64,000 nucleotides of DNA. Origin: Steinernema hermaphroditum (Eukaryota > Nematoda > Chromadorea > Rhabditida > Steinernematidae). Each line of letters begins with the position of its first letter. Within the stretch, counting starts at the first letter, position 1. The stretch is from positions 10,354,001-10,418,000 of the forward strand of contig CM059621.1 of NCBI GenBank assembly GCA_030435675.1, in the 5' to 3' direction. A model generated the notes under the pieces. It made no database searches. It saw nothing but the letters and a program-made list of their open reading frames with translations, and was not told where the DNA came from. The position numbers were made by a program, and so were the translations under genes. Positions 34,941 through 45,062 of this stretch are shown piece after piece.

Positions 34941-36561
34941 AATAGGAATAATAATAATAGTCACACGGATTGAGCGGATTTTGGATGCCGAGCAGCCGGA
35001 AGAGCAAGCAGGATTCCGAAGAAACTACTCCACCGTCGACCACCTGCAAGCTGTCAACCTTCTGGTGGAGAAGACACGCGAATACCGAATATCGCTGTTC
35101 ATCGCATCGGGTACAGATCAAGATCCAGAGAGGAGTCCGCCAGGGCGATACCATAAGCCCGAAACTCTTCACGGCGACGCTCGAAGAAGTATTCAGAAAG
35201 CTCGACTGGAAAGACTTCGGGATCAACATCAACGGTACGAAGCTCTCGAATCTCCGATTTGCAGACGATATTGCGTTGATCGCCAGCACGGAAGAAGAGC
35301 TGCAGCAGATGGTGTCCGAACTAGACGAAGCTTCTCGAAGAAGCGGCCTGAGAATTAACAAGGAGAAGACGAAGATTCTGGCCACAGAGGAAGCGTCGAT
35401 TCAGCTGAACGGAGAAGAAATCGAACAAGTAGAAGCCTTCATCTACCTAGGACAAGAAGTCAGACTGAGGAGAGACCACTACAAGGAGATCACCCGAAGA
35501 ATCCAGAGCGGATGGAACGTCTTCCGACGATACAAAGACTTCCTAACCTCCAGAAGTGTCCTGATGCGATGGAAACGAAGACTCTTCGACCAGTGCGTTC
35601 TTCCCGCCATGCTCTATGGATCCGAAACCTGGTCCCTCACGAAGTCAGCGAGGAAGAGGCTTGCGACGCCTCCACGACACAACAGCCTCAAAATAAGAGC
35701 CGCGACACAACAGCCTGCGACACAACAGCCACCGACACAACAGCCGCCGACACAACAGCCGCAACCAGTGATGACATGAGTCAAATTTGCCAACAGGCAA
35801 ATTTTAATAGCAGCAAAAACTACAAATAATAGCAACAGTTAACAGCAAAGCTATTCATCACCCATCTTGCGTTTGTTGCGACCGATACTGCCTGGGATAT
35901 CAGCGAAGCTGTTAAGACAACAGGGCTCGCCCTTCGGGCTCGCTTTAAATCAATAGGCATAGTCCTAAGCCGGAGCCTAAGCCGAGCCAGGATCTTAGGC
36001 CACATGCAAAATGAATACGGGGCTCGCTTCGCTCGCCCGCAACATTAAATGCTGATAAGCACGAAAAAAGCAGCAAATAGCAACGTAAAACAACAAATGG
36101 CAACGTAAAGCAACAAATGACAACATGTCGTCATTTGTCATCACTCGTTGCGGCTGTTGTGTCGGCGGCTGTTGTGTCGCCTCACGCTTGCGACCGCTCA
36201 ACGACGGATGGAGAGGCGAATGGTCGGAGTCCGTCTAATAGACAGGAAGAGCAACGAGTGGCTCCGAGGCGTCACGAAGGTGAAGGACATCGACGAAGCC
36301 GCAAGAAGACGAAAATGGAACTTCGCCTGGAAGATGGCGAACGGAAGCCCGGAAAAATGCTCAAGCCGACTAGAGGAATGACGCCCTCCCGTGAAGAGGC
36401 CTCTCGGAAGACCGCGGACCCGATGGAGTGATGAGTTCACGAAGAAACTATGCAGCAAACGATGGCGACACCGAACACAAGAAGAAGCCAAGCAGCGTTG
36501 GTTAGATTTGGGGCGCGACAACATGTAATATGTTAGATTTCGTAAATAAATTCGTAAATTC
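34941..36561 (+). mobile_element. RTE-type non-LTR retrotransposon inserted in pol
   Basis: An 8-bp target duplication GAGGAATA (34933-34940 and 36562-36569) borders the insertion, and its removal rejoins the pol frame. The sequence begins inside the RT (EEQAGFRRNYSTVDHLQAVN), has an internal deletion, then IQRGVRQGDTISPKLF and LRFADDIALIAS with the catalytic ADD. YLGQEV and the WNVFRRYK region follow. It ends in a tail ending AAATAAATTCGTAAATTCG. It is 5'-truncated and contains a MITE at 35668-36185. Confidence 0.85.
35668..36185. mobile_element. MITE with internally repeated ends, inside the RTE element
   Basis: Inverted ends carry tandem copies of CGACACAACAGCC, four or five on the left and two on the right. 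The insertion is bordered by GCTTGCGAC (35659-35667 and 36186-36194), an 8- or 9-bp target duplication that fits hAT-like or Mutator-like integration. The RTE frame (KRLAT... and ...RRMERRMVGVRL) resumes on the far side. Confidence 0.75.
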
Positions 36562-36784
36562 GAGGAATACGCAGATGTATTCAGCAAAAATCGATACGAC
36601 CTCGGCCACTGTAAAGTGCTTCCGCACAAAATAGAAACTACAACAGAAACAGCCATAGCCTCTAGACCGTACAAAGTCCCCTACAAATATAGGAGAGAAC
36701 TCGAAAAACACATTTCGGATCTCCTCGAAGCCGGCGTCCTCAGAGAAGAGGACACGCCATGGCTTTCAAATATAGTCATCGTCT

Positions 36785-37350
36785 TTTTTTCTTTCATTTG
36801 TCTTTCATTGAGTCTCACTCGTGTCGCGGTGGCGAGCGGTCGGTCCCTCCGGTCGCTCTCTGAGCGTCGGGTTGGTCAGACAGCAAACCCTGTGGCAGTT
36901 GTGAGTGTTCCGGCTTCCAGAGGGAATTGGGACACCCGGAAGCCGTAGTCCCACCACCGCTGACAAACAAGATGTCCGACGCCAGAAATCCGACGCCCGA
37001 CGCTGCGTGAGATGTCATCCCGAAGGTCACCGACGCTCTGAGGACACCAATACTGAGGAAGACGCAACCCCCGAACCACGGACTCATCTCTCCGTAGCAG
37101 ATGCGAGCTCAGAAGCCTCCTCTGACGCAGAAGCCTCCTCAAACGCCCCGAGAAGAAGAAGTTCGGCCGCCATTTCCGGAGTTTCGCCGATTCGCAGATG
37201 CCCCGTGAAGCGCGCCGTCTCCCACCGGTTCGACGTCAACGCCGTGCCAGGAATGAAGCCGTCTACAAGTGATATCCTCTGTTGTCTATTAATCGGTGTC
37301 ATGCAAGGCGTAACGCCTTTGATTCATGAAGTAAAATCGTGAAATCGTAA
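36785..37350 (+). repeat. SINE-like repeat 2 (in pol)
   Basis: It starts with a T run and CTTTCATTTGTC and is related in layout, more distantly in sequence, to the repeats at 30503 and 37353. It ends in the tail AAATCGTGAAATCGTAAATCGTG. It splits the RT fingers region of pol together with the next repeat. Confidence 0.6.
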
Positions 37351-37352
37351 AT

Positions 37353-37970
37353 CGTGTCTTTCATTTGTGCCCCTAGCGATCGGTCGGGTCGTCCAATCGC
37401 TCTCTCTTTGAGGCTCTCTGAGCCGAGTGGGTCGTTCTCGGCCATCGTTGTTGGCGCAATGATCGCTCCGACTCCCAGAAGGCCTGGAACACCAGGGAGC
37501 CGTAGTTTCACCGTCTTGCCGAGAAGCCAGTCACGACCACCCGACTCCACCCGCGCCGCCAGAGAAGTCGAAGAAGCTCTGCAACTACGAAGTCCGCGCA
37601 GCCAGCTGCCCTGATGGTTCCCGGTTTGCCCGCTCTGCTCCACCGATGTGTTTCACCCGGAAGCCGCTCTTCGCCCGTGCCGCCCGTGGAAGCCGACGAA
37701 GAAGCTCCTCAACTCTGACGTCCGCACCGCCACACGAGCTGAAGACAGGTTTGCTGTGCTCCACCGTCTCCGGAAACAGTCTCTTCGCCTCTCCGATGTC
37801 CGCGCACACTGATGGGATCGCCGTGTTCTACTCTGATGTGCTGAAGCCAGAAGAAGACCGGCGACTACGGAGTGACAATATGGTTCTTGTCCATACATAT
37901 GACGTCTCGCAAGGCGTAAGCCTTAGATACGAGAAATAAACTCGTAAACTCGTAAACTCGTAAACAAAAG
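37353..37970 (+). repeat. SINE-like repeat 3 (head to tail with repeat 2)
   Basis: It starts TCTTTCATTTGTGCC directly after the tail of repeat 2, shares long blocks with repeat 1, and ends in repeated AACTCGTA units. Pol coding (KKDGSLRPC) resumes at its right edge. Its open frames are not protein-like and were not called as genes. Confidence 0.7.
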
Positions 37971-40531
37971 AAAGATGGCTCTCTCAGACCATGCATCGAT
38001 TTTCGGAAGCTAGACGCTGTCACAATCCCCTCAGCATTTCCCCTACCCAGATTGGACATGATTCTCGATGCAATTCAGGGAGCGGTTTACATGTCAACAT
38101 GCGATCTCAACGCAGGTTTCATGCAAATTGCTCTACACCCCTCATCAGTAACAAAATGTGGAGTCATCCTTGAAAACAAAACCTACGTAGTAGAGCGTCT
38201 GCCCTTCGGTCTCAGGAATGCCACTTCCGCTTTCGGAAGAGTGATGGTAAAGGTCCTGGGTGGACTGGAAAACGAGGTCATCGTCTATGTCGACGATATC
38301 TTAGTATTCACCAAGACGCACGATTTTCAGGACCACCTCAGGGCGCTACGCAGAGTGTTTGACCGATTTCGGGCAGCCGACCTCAAACTCTCACCGAAAA
38401 AGTGTCTCTTCGCTAGAAGATCCATCGAGTTTCTCGGTCACTACATTTCTGGTTCAGAATACTCACCCGCCGTAGCCAATGTCCAAGCAACTCTGGACAT
38501 GCCCACGCCCACCAACGTCAAGGAAGTCAGGCGTGTGAGAGGGATGACCTCCTTCTTCCGTAGGTTCGTTCCCAACTTTTCAAAGATAGTAGAGCCACTG
38601 ACCAGACTAACAACGAAGGACACTGAGTTTTCATGGACTGAGGAACAGCAGAAAGCGTTAGAATTCATAAAGAAAACGCTCACATCAAAACCAGTCCTAG
38701 CCTTTCCCAACTACGATAAGCCCTTCATAATATTCGTGAACAGTAGCCTGGTAGCACAAGGGGCCATGCTAGCACAAGAAGATCCAAACGACCCCAAAAA
38801 GCATAAGGCAATCTCGTACTGCAGTAGAATGCTTACAGGGAGTGAACGAAGATGGCCCGCCACACACGCAGAGCTAGCTGCGATCATTTTCGCGCTGCGA
38901 ACATTTAAAATTTACACCTTCCGCAGCAAAATAATTTTGTACACGGATCACAAACCACTCACGTATCTCCACCAAAAAGTAGATACTAACGCATGCCTAG
39001 CGAGGTGGCTAGTAGAGCTACAAAGTCACGACCTCGAAATTCGGCACACAAAAGGAAAAGCGAATGCAGTAGCCGACTGTTTATCTCGCTTTAACAAAAA
39101 CTCAGCAGAGGCTGAGGAGCTCCAAGACACGTTCCCCCGCTGTTTAAAAATCACAGTCCCCAAAGACTCTGATGAGGTAATGCAACCCACCCCCTTAAGT
39201 ATACTTTTGATCAAAACAGTATCCGGCTCGCTCAAACCAATCGATATGGCGAAAGCCCAGCGCGACGACCCCGCCCTCAGTAAAATGATCGATATAATCG
39301 AAGGTAATCAAAAAGCGAACAACGCTACAGCGGGCGACATTCCGAATGATTTTGAGAAATTCTGGCTCCGTGGAGACGGTTGTTTAATGAGGAAAACTCA
39401 AAACGCAGCCAGGAACCGTGTAGTTCAGTCCACAGTCATCCCCACGCAACTGAGGAAACGTTTATTTGACTATTTTCATGGGAGTCATGCCGCGGGTGGA
39501 CACAGAGGACCTAGGGCGACTCTCCATAAACTGAACTCATACTTTTGGCCATCCATGGCGGCAGATACAATTCGCTGGTGCCGAGAATGCACCTTGGCTT
39601 CGGCTCGCCGGGCGAGATCCTCTCCGATAACGCGAGCTACTTTACATCAGCAGTGTTTAAGGAATTTTGCAATTTATTAGAGATAGACAAAATCTTTTCA
39701 ACTCCATACTACCACAAAGGAAATGGGGCTGTAGAACGCACCTTTCGCACTTACAACCTAATTACAACCTGCACTCCACCACAGGAGAAACCCCCTTCTA
39801 TCTCATGTTTGGACGTGATCCCCTCTTTGCCCTGGACCACGCACTAGGCGAAAAAGGGCGTGAAGTATTCACAGGATCGGAGTTGAGCACCTTCCGAAAA
39901 GAGTTAACCCTGGCAATTCGTGACTCCTGGGATGCGGCAAAAGTGCACTCAGCGGCAGAGCGCGCCAAAAATAAAGAGAGGTACGACAAATCAGTAACCC
40001 CTGGCGCCATTTTAGTCGGCGATCTTGTACTTTTGAGCAACGAAAGATCAAAACCAGGTTTATCAAAAAAGCTCACACGTCCCTGGATTGGGACCTATAG
40101 AGTAGTACGCATCGAGGACCCCTATGCGTTCATTGTGTGTTGCGAATCACCCCAGCAAGAACCAAAGAAGGTCCATCTTAATCAGTTGAAAATCTTTCTC
40201 GAACCCAGCGGCCCCGCGGCGTCATATAAACATACTTTGGAATGTGACCGCAACGTTGTGTCTGGCGATGACACGAGCAAAGACAAAGAACCTGTCGACG
40301 ACAAGAAGCGGACGAATAGAGACGTCGCGCCGCCCTCACGACGTCCTCGATGCCGTTATAACCTGCGCTCGCGAAGTTGCGACGACAGCACTCCAAGTTC
40401 AACACACCAGCGCTGATGTCGAGACCGTCTTCAATCCGTGCAGCCGCCTCGCCAGATCCTCAACCACCTTCCCATGCCCTGCGCGAAACTATGACCACCA
40501 CGAACCCTTTGTTTTCAAAATCTGAGACATC

Positions 40532-41476
40532 TTGATGACTCATCGGTTTTCAAACTCCCAACGACCACCCTCGCGGAGGGGGGTTCGTTACCCAATGAAC
40601 TCCAACCGAGACTGGTCCTATGGCCCACAACCACGAGTAAGTGTCACTCCCGTAACATATCCCCCACCCGAGGCGCAAAACCCTCAACCACGAGTGAGTA
40701 TCACTCCACTAACTTATCTCTCTTCCGAGGTGCAAGCCCCTCAACCGCGAGTGAGCATCACTCAATTAAACCACTTCCAACCTGAGGCGCAATTCCCTCA
40801 ACCTCGGGCCACCCTTATCCATCCTACTGTATTCTACTGCGAAGCCCCGATGGGACGCACAGTTCCCCCCATCAACCATGAAGGCCTTCAGGCGGCACTT
40901 CCCCATCCTCAGCAGGCTCACTCCTCTGGCGTAAGAGGTAGACCTAGGAATGGCAGAGGTCGTCATCCCCAAGGGATGGAGAAGCCGAAAACACCTAACC
41001 AACAGGGCCGCCGACCCTTTTACAATTCCTCCAAGTCACATGCGGAAAGCGAAGCGGCTAAAGTGTACGTCGTCAGCAAGAAGGGCGACAAGTCTTGTCA
41101 GGCTGTATCGATAAAATTGGATACAGTGCCATTGATCTTCTCGCTCCAGTACGACTGTAACGGAATAGACTGGAACGGCCTGCATCCACATGTCCTGACC
41201 ATGGGAGATCGGTTCCTTCTACACGCCTACGAGCAGCTCACCAACAAGGAAGGTGAGTACCTACCCAAACAATCCTCAGTTCAGGACCTCAAGGACGCTT
41301 ACATCCCGCGAGAACACAGGTTCAAGCACCACGCCAAGGCCACTGCAGTCCGGATCCTCGACACGGCCCTGCGGAAGGAGCGCTTGGCCATCGTCGACCC
41401 CACATCCTGGAGGGCAGCCGCCTGGAAAAAGGGGCACGAGTCATCGCTTCCATCGCTACGCTTCCCTTCTCGGTAA
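40532..41476 (+). pseudogene. extra 3' ORF of the LTR element
   Basis: An open frame of 314 codons follows pol. Residues 30-100 hold four imperfect copies of a Pro-rich motif (QPRVSITPLTY...EAQ). A basic Gly/Arg stretch (RGRPRNGRGRHPQG) follows, then a compact, unrecognised domain (IKLDTVPLIFSLQYDCNG, PREHRFKHHAKATAVRILDT). A frameshift near 41470 moves it to a frame that runs on to about 41910 and overlaps the 3' LTR. The place downstream of integrase is where some elements keep env, but no signal or membrane segment is seen. A nucleic-acid-binding accessory role is only a guess. Confidence 0.5.
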
Positions 41477-41811
41477 AACGTGGCTCCCACTACGTCCTAC
41501 CGAAGTCCTACCCTCCCCTGGTAACTCAGACCGAAGTACAGCAAGCCGTCACGACCACCACTCTCCTCAGTGTCAGGCCGGCCCCGCGTTTCGCTGTGGA
41601 CCCAGTCTCCGGTTTCCACCCGAGAAAGGAGCTCATCATGAAATTCGAGAAACACCAGGAGGTCGTCGCCCTTACGGCCACCTATGTTGAGATGGTTCAA
41701 CGCCGGGAACGGCAGAAGGCTGGGGGAATTGCAACCCTCCAACCAATGGACACACCCTGGAGATACACGATCGAACTTCCAAAGAAGCAGAACCTCTCGC
41801 CGTCACCACCG

Positions 41812-41951
41812 AAGCCTGAGAACCAGGCGGGGCGATCAGCTGAATCATGCTTCCGGTGGAAGCTAATAAAAGAGAGCCACCCGTGCTCTCGTGGTCAACT
41901 CCGTGTGTGAGCTGCGACTAGGCTGAGGCTTCGCTTCAACCTAGCTCGTTC
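41812..41951 (+). repeat. 3' LTR
   Basis: It is 140 bp and differs from the 5' LTR at two positions. The AATAAAAG polyadenylation-like signal lies in the middle. A preceding purine stretch (AAAGAAGCAGAA near 41780) could be the polypurine tract but is not adjacent, so the true LTR may begin further upstream. Confidence 0.7.
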
Positions 41952-42240
41952 TGTTTAAAATATATCTATTTTTATTTATATCGCATGATGCCGATACATC
42001 AAACGAAGGTAACTATGAAGCGCAGGTTCTCTTTTGACTGGAATCAGAGATGCCAACTGACAAGGGAAGGACCCGAAGTGTGACACTCGGATTTCGCTGA
42101 AAATTTGTGGGGCGCATAGCACAGCCCGGGACTAGGAAAACGCACATAGTTTGAGGTGCTGAAAATTAGACCAAGGTACCTAAAAGACGTTTTTTTAACG
42201 GACTGATTGGTATATAAGCGCGTGAATACCCCATGTCTCA

Positions 42241-42314
42241 GGTGTCTCTATGACTCGTTGGAAACACTCCTTGCCAGCAAAAGTTCGACTCGGGTTCGAA
42301 CCCCCGCACCGCCA
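42241..42314 (+). other. tRNA-like module, left end of 3.0-kb element
   Basis: It begins GGTG and ends CACC followed by G and an encoded CCA. It has a T arm with GGTTCGAACCC and an A-box-like TGACTCGTTGG. Several stem pairs fail, so it is more likely a tRNA-derived module than an active tRNA gene. Confidence 0.45.
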
Positions 42315-42600
42315 AACGTTTTTTAAGCCTTTCTTCATGCCCCTAACGTGGTGTACATAATCTACAGAACGTTTCTGCTAGTTAACTAACAGTAATAGGC
42401 ACTAGTATAGTTTCCGATCCTCGACACCGTGTCAATTCTGCATACACAAATTCCTTATCTCGCTGATTCATGCAGGCGTTTTTCTTAAAAAATGACGAAA
42501 TGCATGCATTCGCCTTAAAGGGCAATGCGAAACCGTTCCGAATCACATTTAAAATCCACTCTGGCGCCTCCAACTCCTCCCAAAACCTGATGCTGTCCCC

Positions 42601-43680
42601 TTAGCTTACCGATGACTGAGACGTCCGACGAACAACATAGCTGGGAATCACTGTCGCAACAGTCCTTGAGGGCACTTGTTGGAATAGTGTCCGAAATTTG
42701 GAATAGTGTTTTGAGTGCCATGTGACCGAAGCGCGGGATCCGCTTCCGTCACCCTGTCGAAAGGGGTAGTTCCGCTTCCGCCCCAACGGGTTCTTGAACG
42801 ACGCTGCCGTCAACACCGGATTTGCTCGAGCTGCCTCTAAATCGATGAACTTCTCCAAGGCTTCTGAAACAACCTGCGCCAGTGACTTGTCCGGATTGGA
42901 TTGCAGCCTATCATACACATAGGGGAAGAAACTAGGGCAGGCGTCACCCTTTCGGAGCATCACGTTCCTCGCCTTCATGTCTTCTAAAGGGCCATTTATA
43001 GTCTGTCGCTTAGCTTGTCTACGCGTGACTATATATGCAAAACCAAATAAAACTGCACAGTCATGATGCTTTCGGATCGGGCTATCAAACCATCAAAAGA
43101 AAAAAATTGTGGCACATGACATGTAGGTTAACTTAACTGTCGCTTAGCTTTAACTTGACTGTCGCTTAGCTACGCGACACAGCTGCGCGACAGTCAAGTT
43201 GAAGCTAAGCGACAGTTAAGTTAACCTACGCAAAGTCAACCTAAAAATTTTTTATGCTGATGATTTTATATCCCGATCCGAAAGCATCATCACTGTGCAG
43301 TTTTATTTGGTTTTGCCTACATAGTCACGCGTAGACAAGCTAAGCGACACAAAAAAGGGGTTTTGTGTCGCGCAGACTATAAATGGCCCTTAACAATGCA
43401 GTCACAGCCGAATTATCTTCGATCGACGAGCTCGTCTGCTCAAGCCGTTTGATCCAATCACTATTGAGCTTATACTGGCGATCCAAACCGGAGCTTCTCA
43501 GTGGCTTCTCTGAGATAGCAGCAGGCTGCTGGCTCGATGACAGTCGTTTCATCAAGACGGCCATTTAGCTATACGTTTCCAACAATTGGCTCTGAATAGC
43601 TTGCATGCTGTCCACCTTTTCCTCCAAGGTGGAAGCGGCCTCATCGTGCTCGCTCATGATTACCTGCAACACGCTGCAAA
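42601..43680 (-). pseudogene. unrecognised coiled-coil ORF of the 3.0-kb element, split by a MITE
   Basis: On the minus strand a frame starts MSEHDEAASTLEEKVDS (about 43657), has one TAA, and continues through SSGLDRQYKLNSDWIKRLEQ to the MITE border. It resumes in frame after the MITE (EDMKARNVMLRKGD) and runs to 42601. The central part (RQYKLN...RLE, then a helix, then ASFKNPLGRKRNYPF) recalls small gag-like or accessory proteins of YR retroelements, but this is a weak impression. No transposase or recombinase domain is visible. Confidence 0.45.
42988..43390. mobile_element. PIF/Harbinger-like MITE
   Basis: This 403-bp element has ends AGGGCCATTTATAGTCTG in inverted orientation and TAA at both borders (42985-42987 and 43391-43393). 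The whole element folds back on itself and has a further palindrome at its centre (about 43125-43225) built from GTCGCTTAGC units. A 3-bp TAA target and GGGCC-type ends fit PIF/Harbinger MITEs. Confidence 0.75.
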
Positions 43681-43984
43681 CTTTACCGAGTTGTCACAGG
43701 CGACAAACTCCACTTTGCGTTAACACGCGCGAACAAAATCGCCAACAAGCTGAATCCCAGCTGAATTCCATTGGAACCAAGTGCACACCAACCGGTGTGA
43801 TTCAAATCTCAAACGCGATACACTCAAGCAAAACACCCAAGAGTACCAAATACCACTTTCCTAATAGTAAACATTTCTAGAACAGATCAACTATCGACTA
43901 CTCGTTTGAACTGTTTAGCAAGATGAAGAAATTCAAACGAATTTCGCCCCTTACCCCTAACCTAAACACCGAACCTATGAGTGG

Positions 43985-44050
43985 TCAGGTGGTCGAGGGG
44001 TAACACTTCAGAACAACATATTTCAGTTCCGGGTTCGAATCTCTGTGGAA
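43985..44050 (+). other. tRNA-like module, inner inverted repeat
   Basis: GTGGTCGAGGGGTAAC and GGGTTCGAATCTC give A-box-like and B-box-like parts. It is the inverted partner of 44815-44888. Acceptor-stem pairing is poor. Confidence 0.4.
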
Positions 44051-44363
44051 ACAGTTCCTTTTATCTTTCCTTTCCTTGTTTCTCTGGGTGTAAATATTAC
44101 GTTTTCACAGTTCTCCCGATTCGAAAATGCGTTATTGTTGAAATGCAAAACCTTCTTGAAATGCAAGGATGACAGATGACCAAATCGCAACACTGAAATC
44201 CACAGCGCTACAGAAAGTGGCCAAACATGAAGGCATTGTGTCCTAAGTACGTTCTCAAAATATTAGCGGCCGCCGGTTACACTGGGACTAAAACTGGCAT
44301 CAAGATGACCAACTTAACGTAAAAACGTATAATAGTACGACAACAACGGCGTATCGGTCGTGT

Positions 44364-44437
44364 CTCAATAGTTCAGTGGTAACAGTCTTGCCTGACAGAC
44401 GGTACACCCGGGTTCGATTCCCATCAGGAGTCGTGAT
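44364..44437 (+). other. tRNA-like sequence with intact A and B boxes
   Basis: TAGTTCAGTGG and GGTTCGATTCC match the internal promoter boxes of tRNA genes, and the spacing and anticodon-arm position are tRNA-like. The acceptor stem does not close, so it may be a tRNA-derived pseudogene. It lies in the loop between the inner inverted repeats. Confidence 0.45.
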
Positions 44438-44814
44438 TTTTCATTCATTTTATCATTTGTATCTAACTGCCTTTTACTGCATTTCGTCGCAAAAAAAGGA
44501 GAAAATCACGAATCAATTTTTTCGCATTCATATTTCATGTCTTTATGCCTACTATAAGAATCATGTTGAGACCAGTTTTAGCCATCATGTTATCGACGTC
44601 CGCTAATAGTTTGAGAAAGTGATCAAGTAACCCAAGACATCGAGATACACCGCATCTTGATGTTTGGTCGCTTTCTGTAGCGCTGTGGATTTCAGTGCTG
44701 CGATTTGGTCATCTGTCATCTTTGCATTTTAAGAATAACACATTTTCGAATCCGGTAAACTGTGAAAACGTAAAATGTACATCCAGAGAAACAAGGAAAG
44801 GAAAGACAAAAATG

Positions 44815-44888
44815 TTTTCACTAGGATTCGAACCCGGAACCGAAACACGTGGTTCTGAAGTGTTACCCCTCGACCACCCGTACGCTCT
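44815..44888 (-). other. tRNA-like module, right end of 3.0-kb element
   Basis: Read on the minus strand it has TGGTCGAGGGGTAAC and GGGTTCGAATCCTAG, good A-box and B-box matches. Its outer edge is about 175 bp from the element end, matching the spacing at the left end and in the 1.1-kb relative. Confidence 0.45.
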
Positions 44889-45062
44889 CAATGCGCCTGC
44901 ATTAGAACAACATAACCACAATAGCAAATTTAGAAGTACATTTTTCTCGAAATCTACCCGGTATGGCCGCTGATTTTTTGCGCGGTTACTACTCTCGGCA
45001 AGACCTACTCGTGCACCAAATTTCAGTTAAATCGACGGGGGCCATGTTTGACACTTCCCTTG

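Larger units (their letters stand above)
33912..40416 (+). pseudogene. protease-reverse transcriptase-RNase H-integrase (pol) of the LTR element (interrupted)
   Basis: The aspartic protease has MLLDTGAGISM near 34170-34200. A frameshift follows near 34560, and the frame continues to 34940, where an RTE insertion cuts it. It resumes at 36562, is cut again at 36784 by two SINE-like repeats, and resumes near 37971 at DGSLRPCIDFRKLD. The RT carries YVDD at about 38286-38297. RNase H follows, with FVNSS where a catalytic Asp is usual. The integrase zinc finger (about 39470-39600) ends in a WCREC pair. The integrase core has lost the part with its first catalytic Asp and about 40 residues after VERTF, the latter between two TTACAACCT direct repeats. 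A GPY/F-like tail ends the frame. The RT is Ty3-like; no working product can be made. Confidence 0.85.
27050..41951 (+). mobile_element. decayed Ty3-like LTR retroelement with env-like region between gag and protease
   Basis: Two nearly identical 140-bp terminal repeats bound about 14.9 kb. Inside, in order, are a primer-binding-like site, a repeat-rich leader, gag with a CCHC knuckle, a secreted and membrane-anchored glycoprotein-like region, an aspartic protease (LLDTGAG), a Ty3-like reverse transcriptase with YVDD, RNase H, an integrase with zinc finger and GPY/F-like tail, and an extra ORF reaching the 3' LTR. Five or more later insertions and several stops, frameshifts and deletions have inactivated it. 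Target-site duplications were not found at the outer ends, so LTR limits are approximate. Confidence 0.8.
42061..45062. mobile_element. CAAGGG-ended inverted-repeat element with tRNA-like modules (3.0 kb)
   Basis: The left end starts CAAGGGAAGGACCC and the right end ends TTGACACTTCCCTTG. TGA borders both sides (42058-42060 and 45063-45065), a 3-bp target duplication. tRNA-like modules lie about 180 bp from each end (42241-42314 and 44815-44888), as in the 1.1-kb element. Inside are an inner inverted repeat (about 43981-44220 against 44650-44890), a third tRNA-like module and broken coding sequence on the minus strand. No transposase was recognised. Confidence 0.65.

Noticed and set aside
31623..44888. 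tRNA-like modules as functional tRNA genes
   Set aside because: Acceptor stems pair poorly in all five, and they are parts of inverted-repeat transposon arms.
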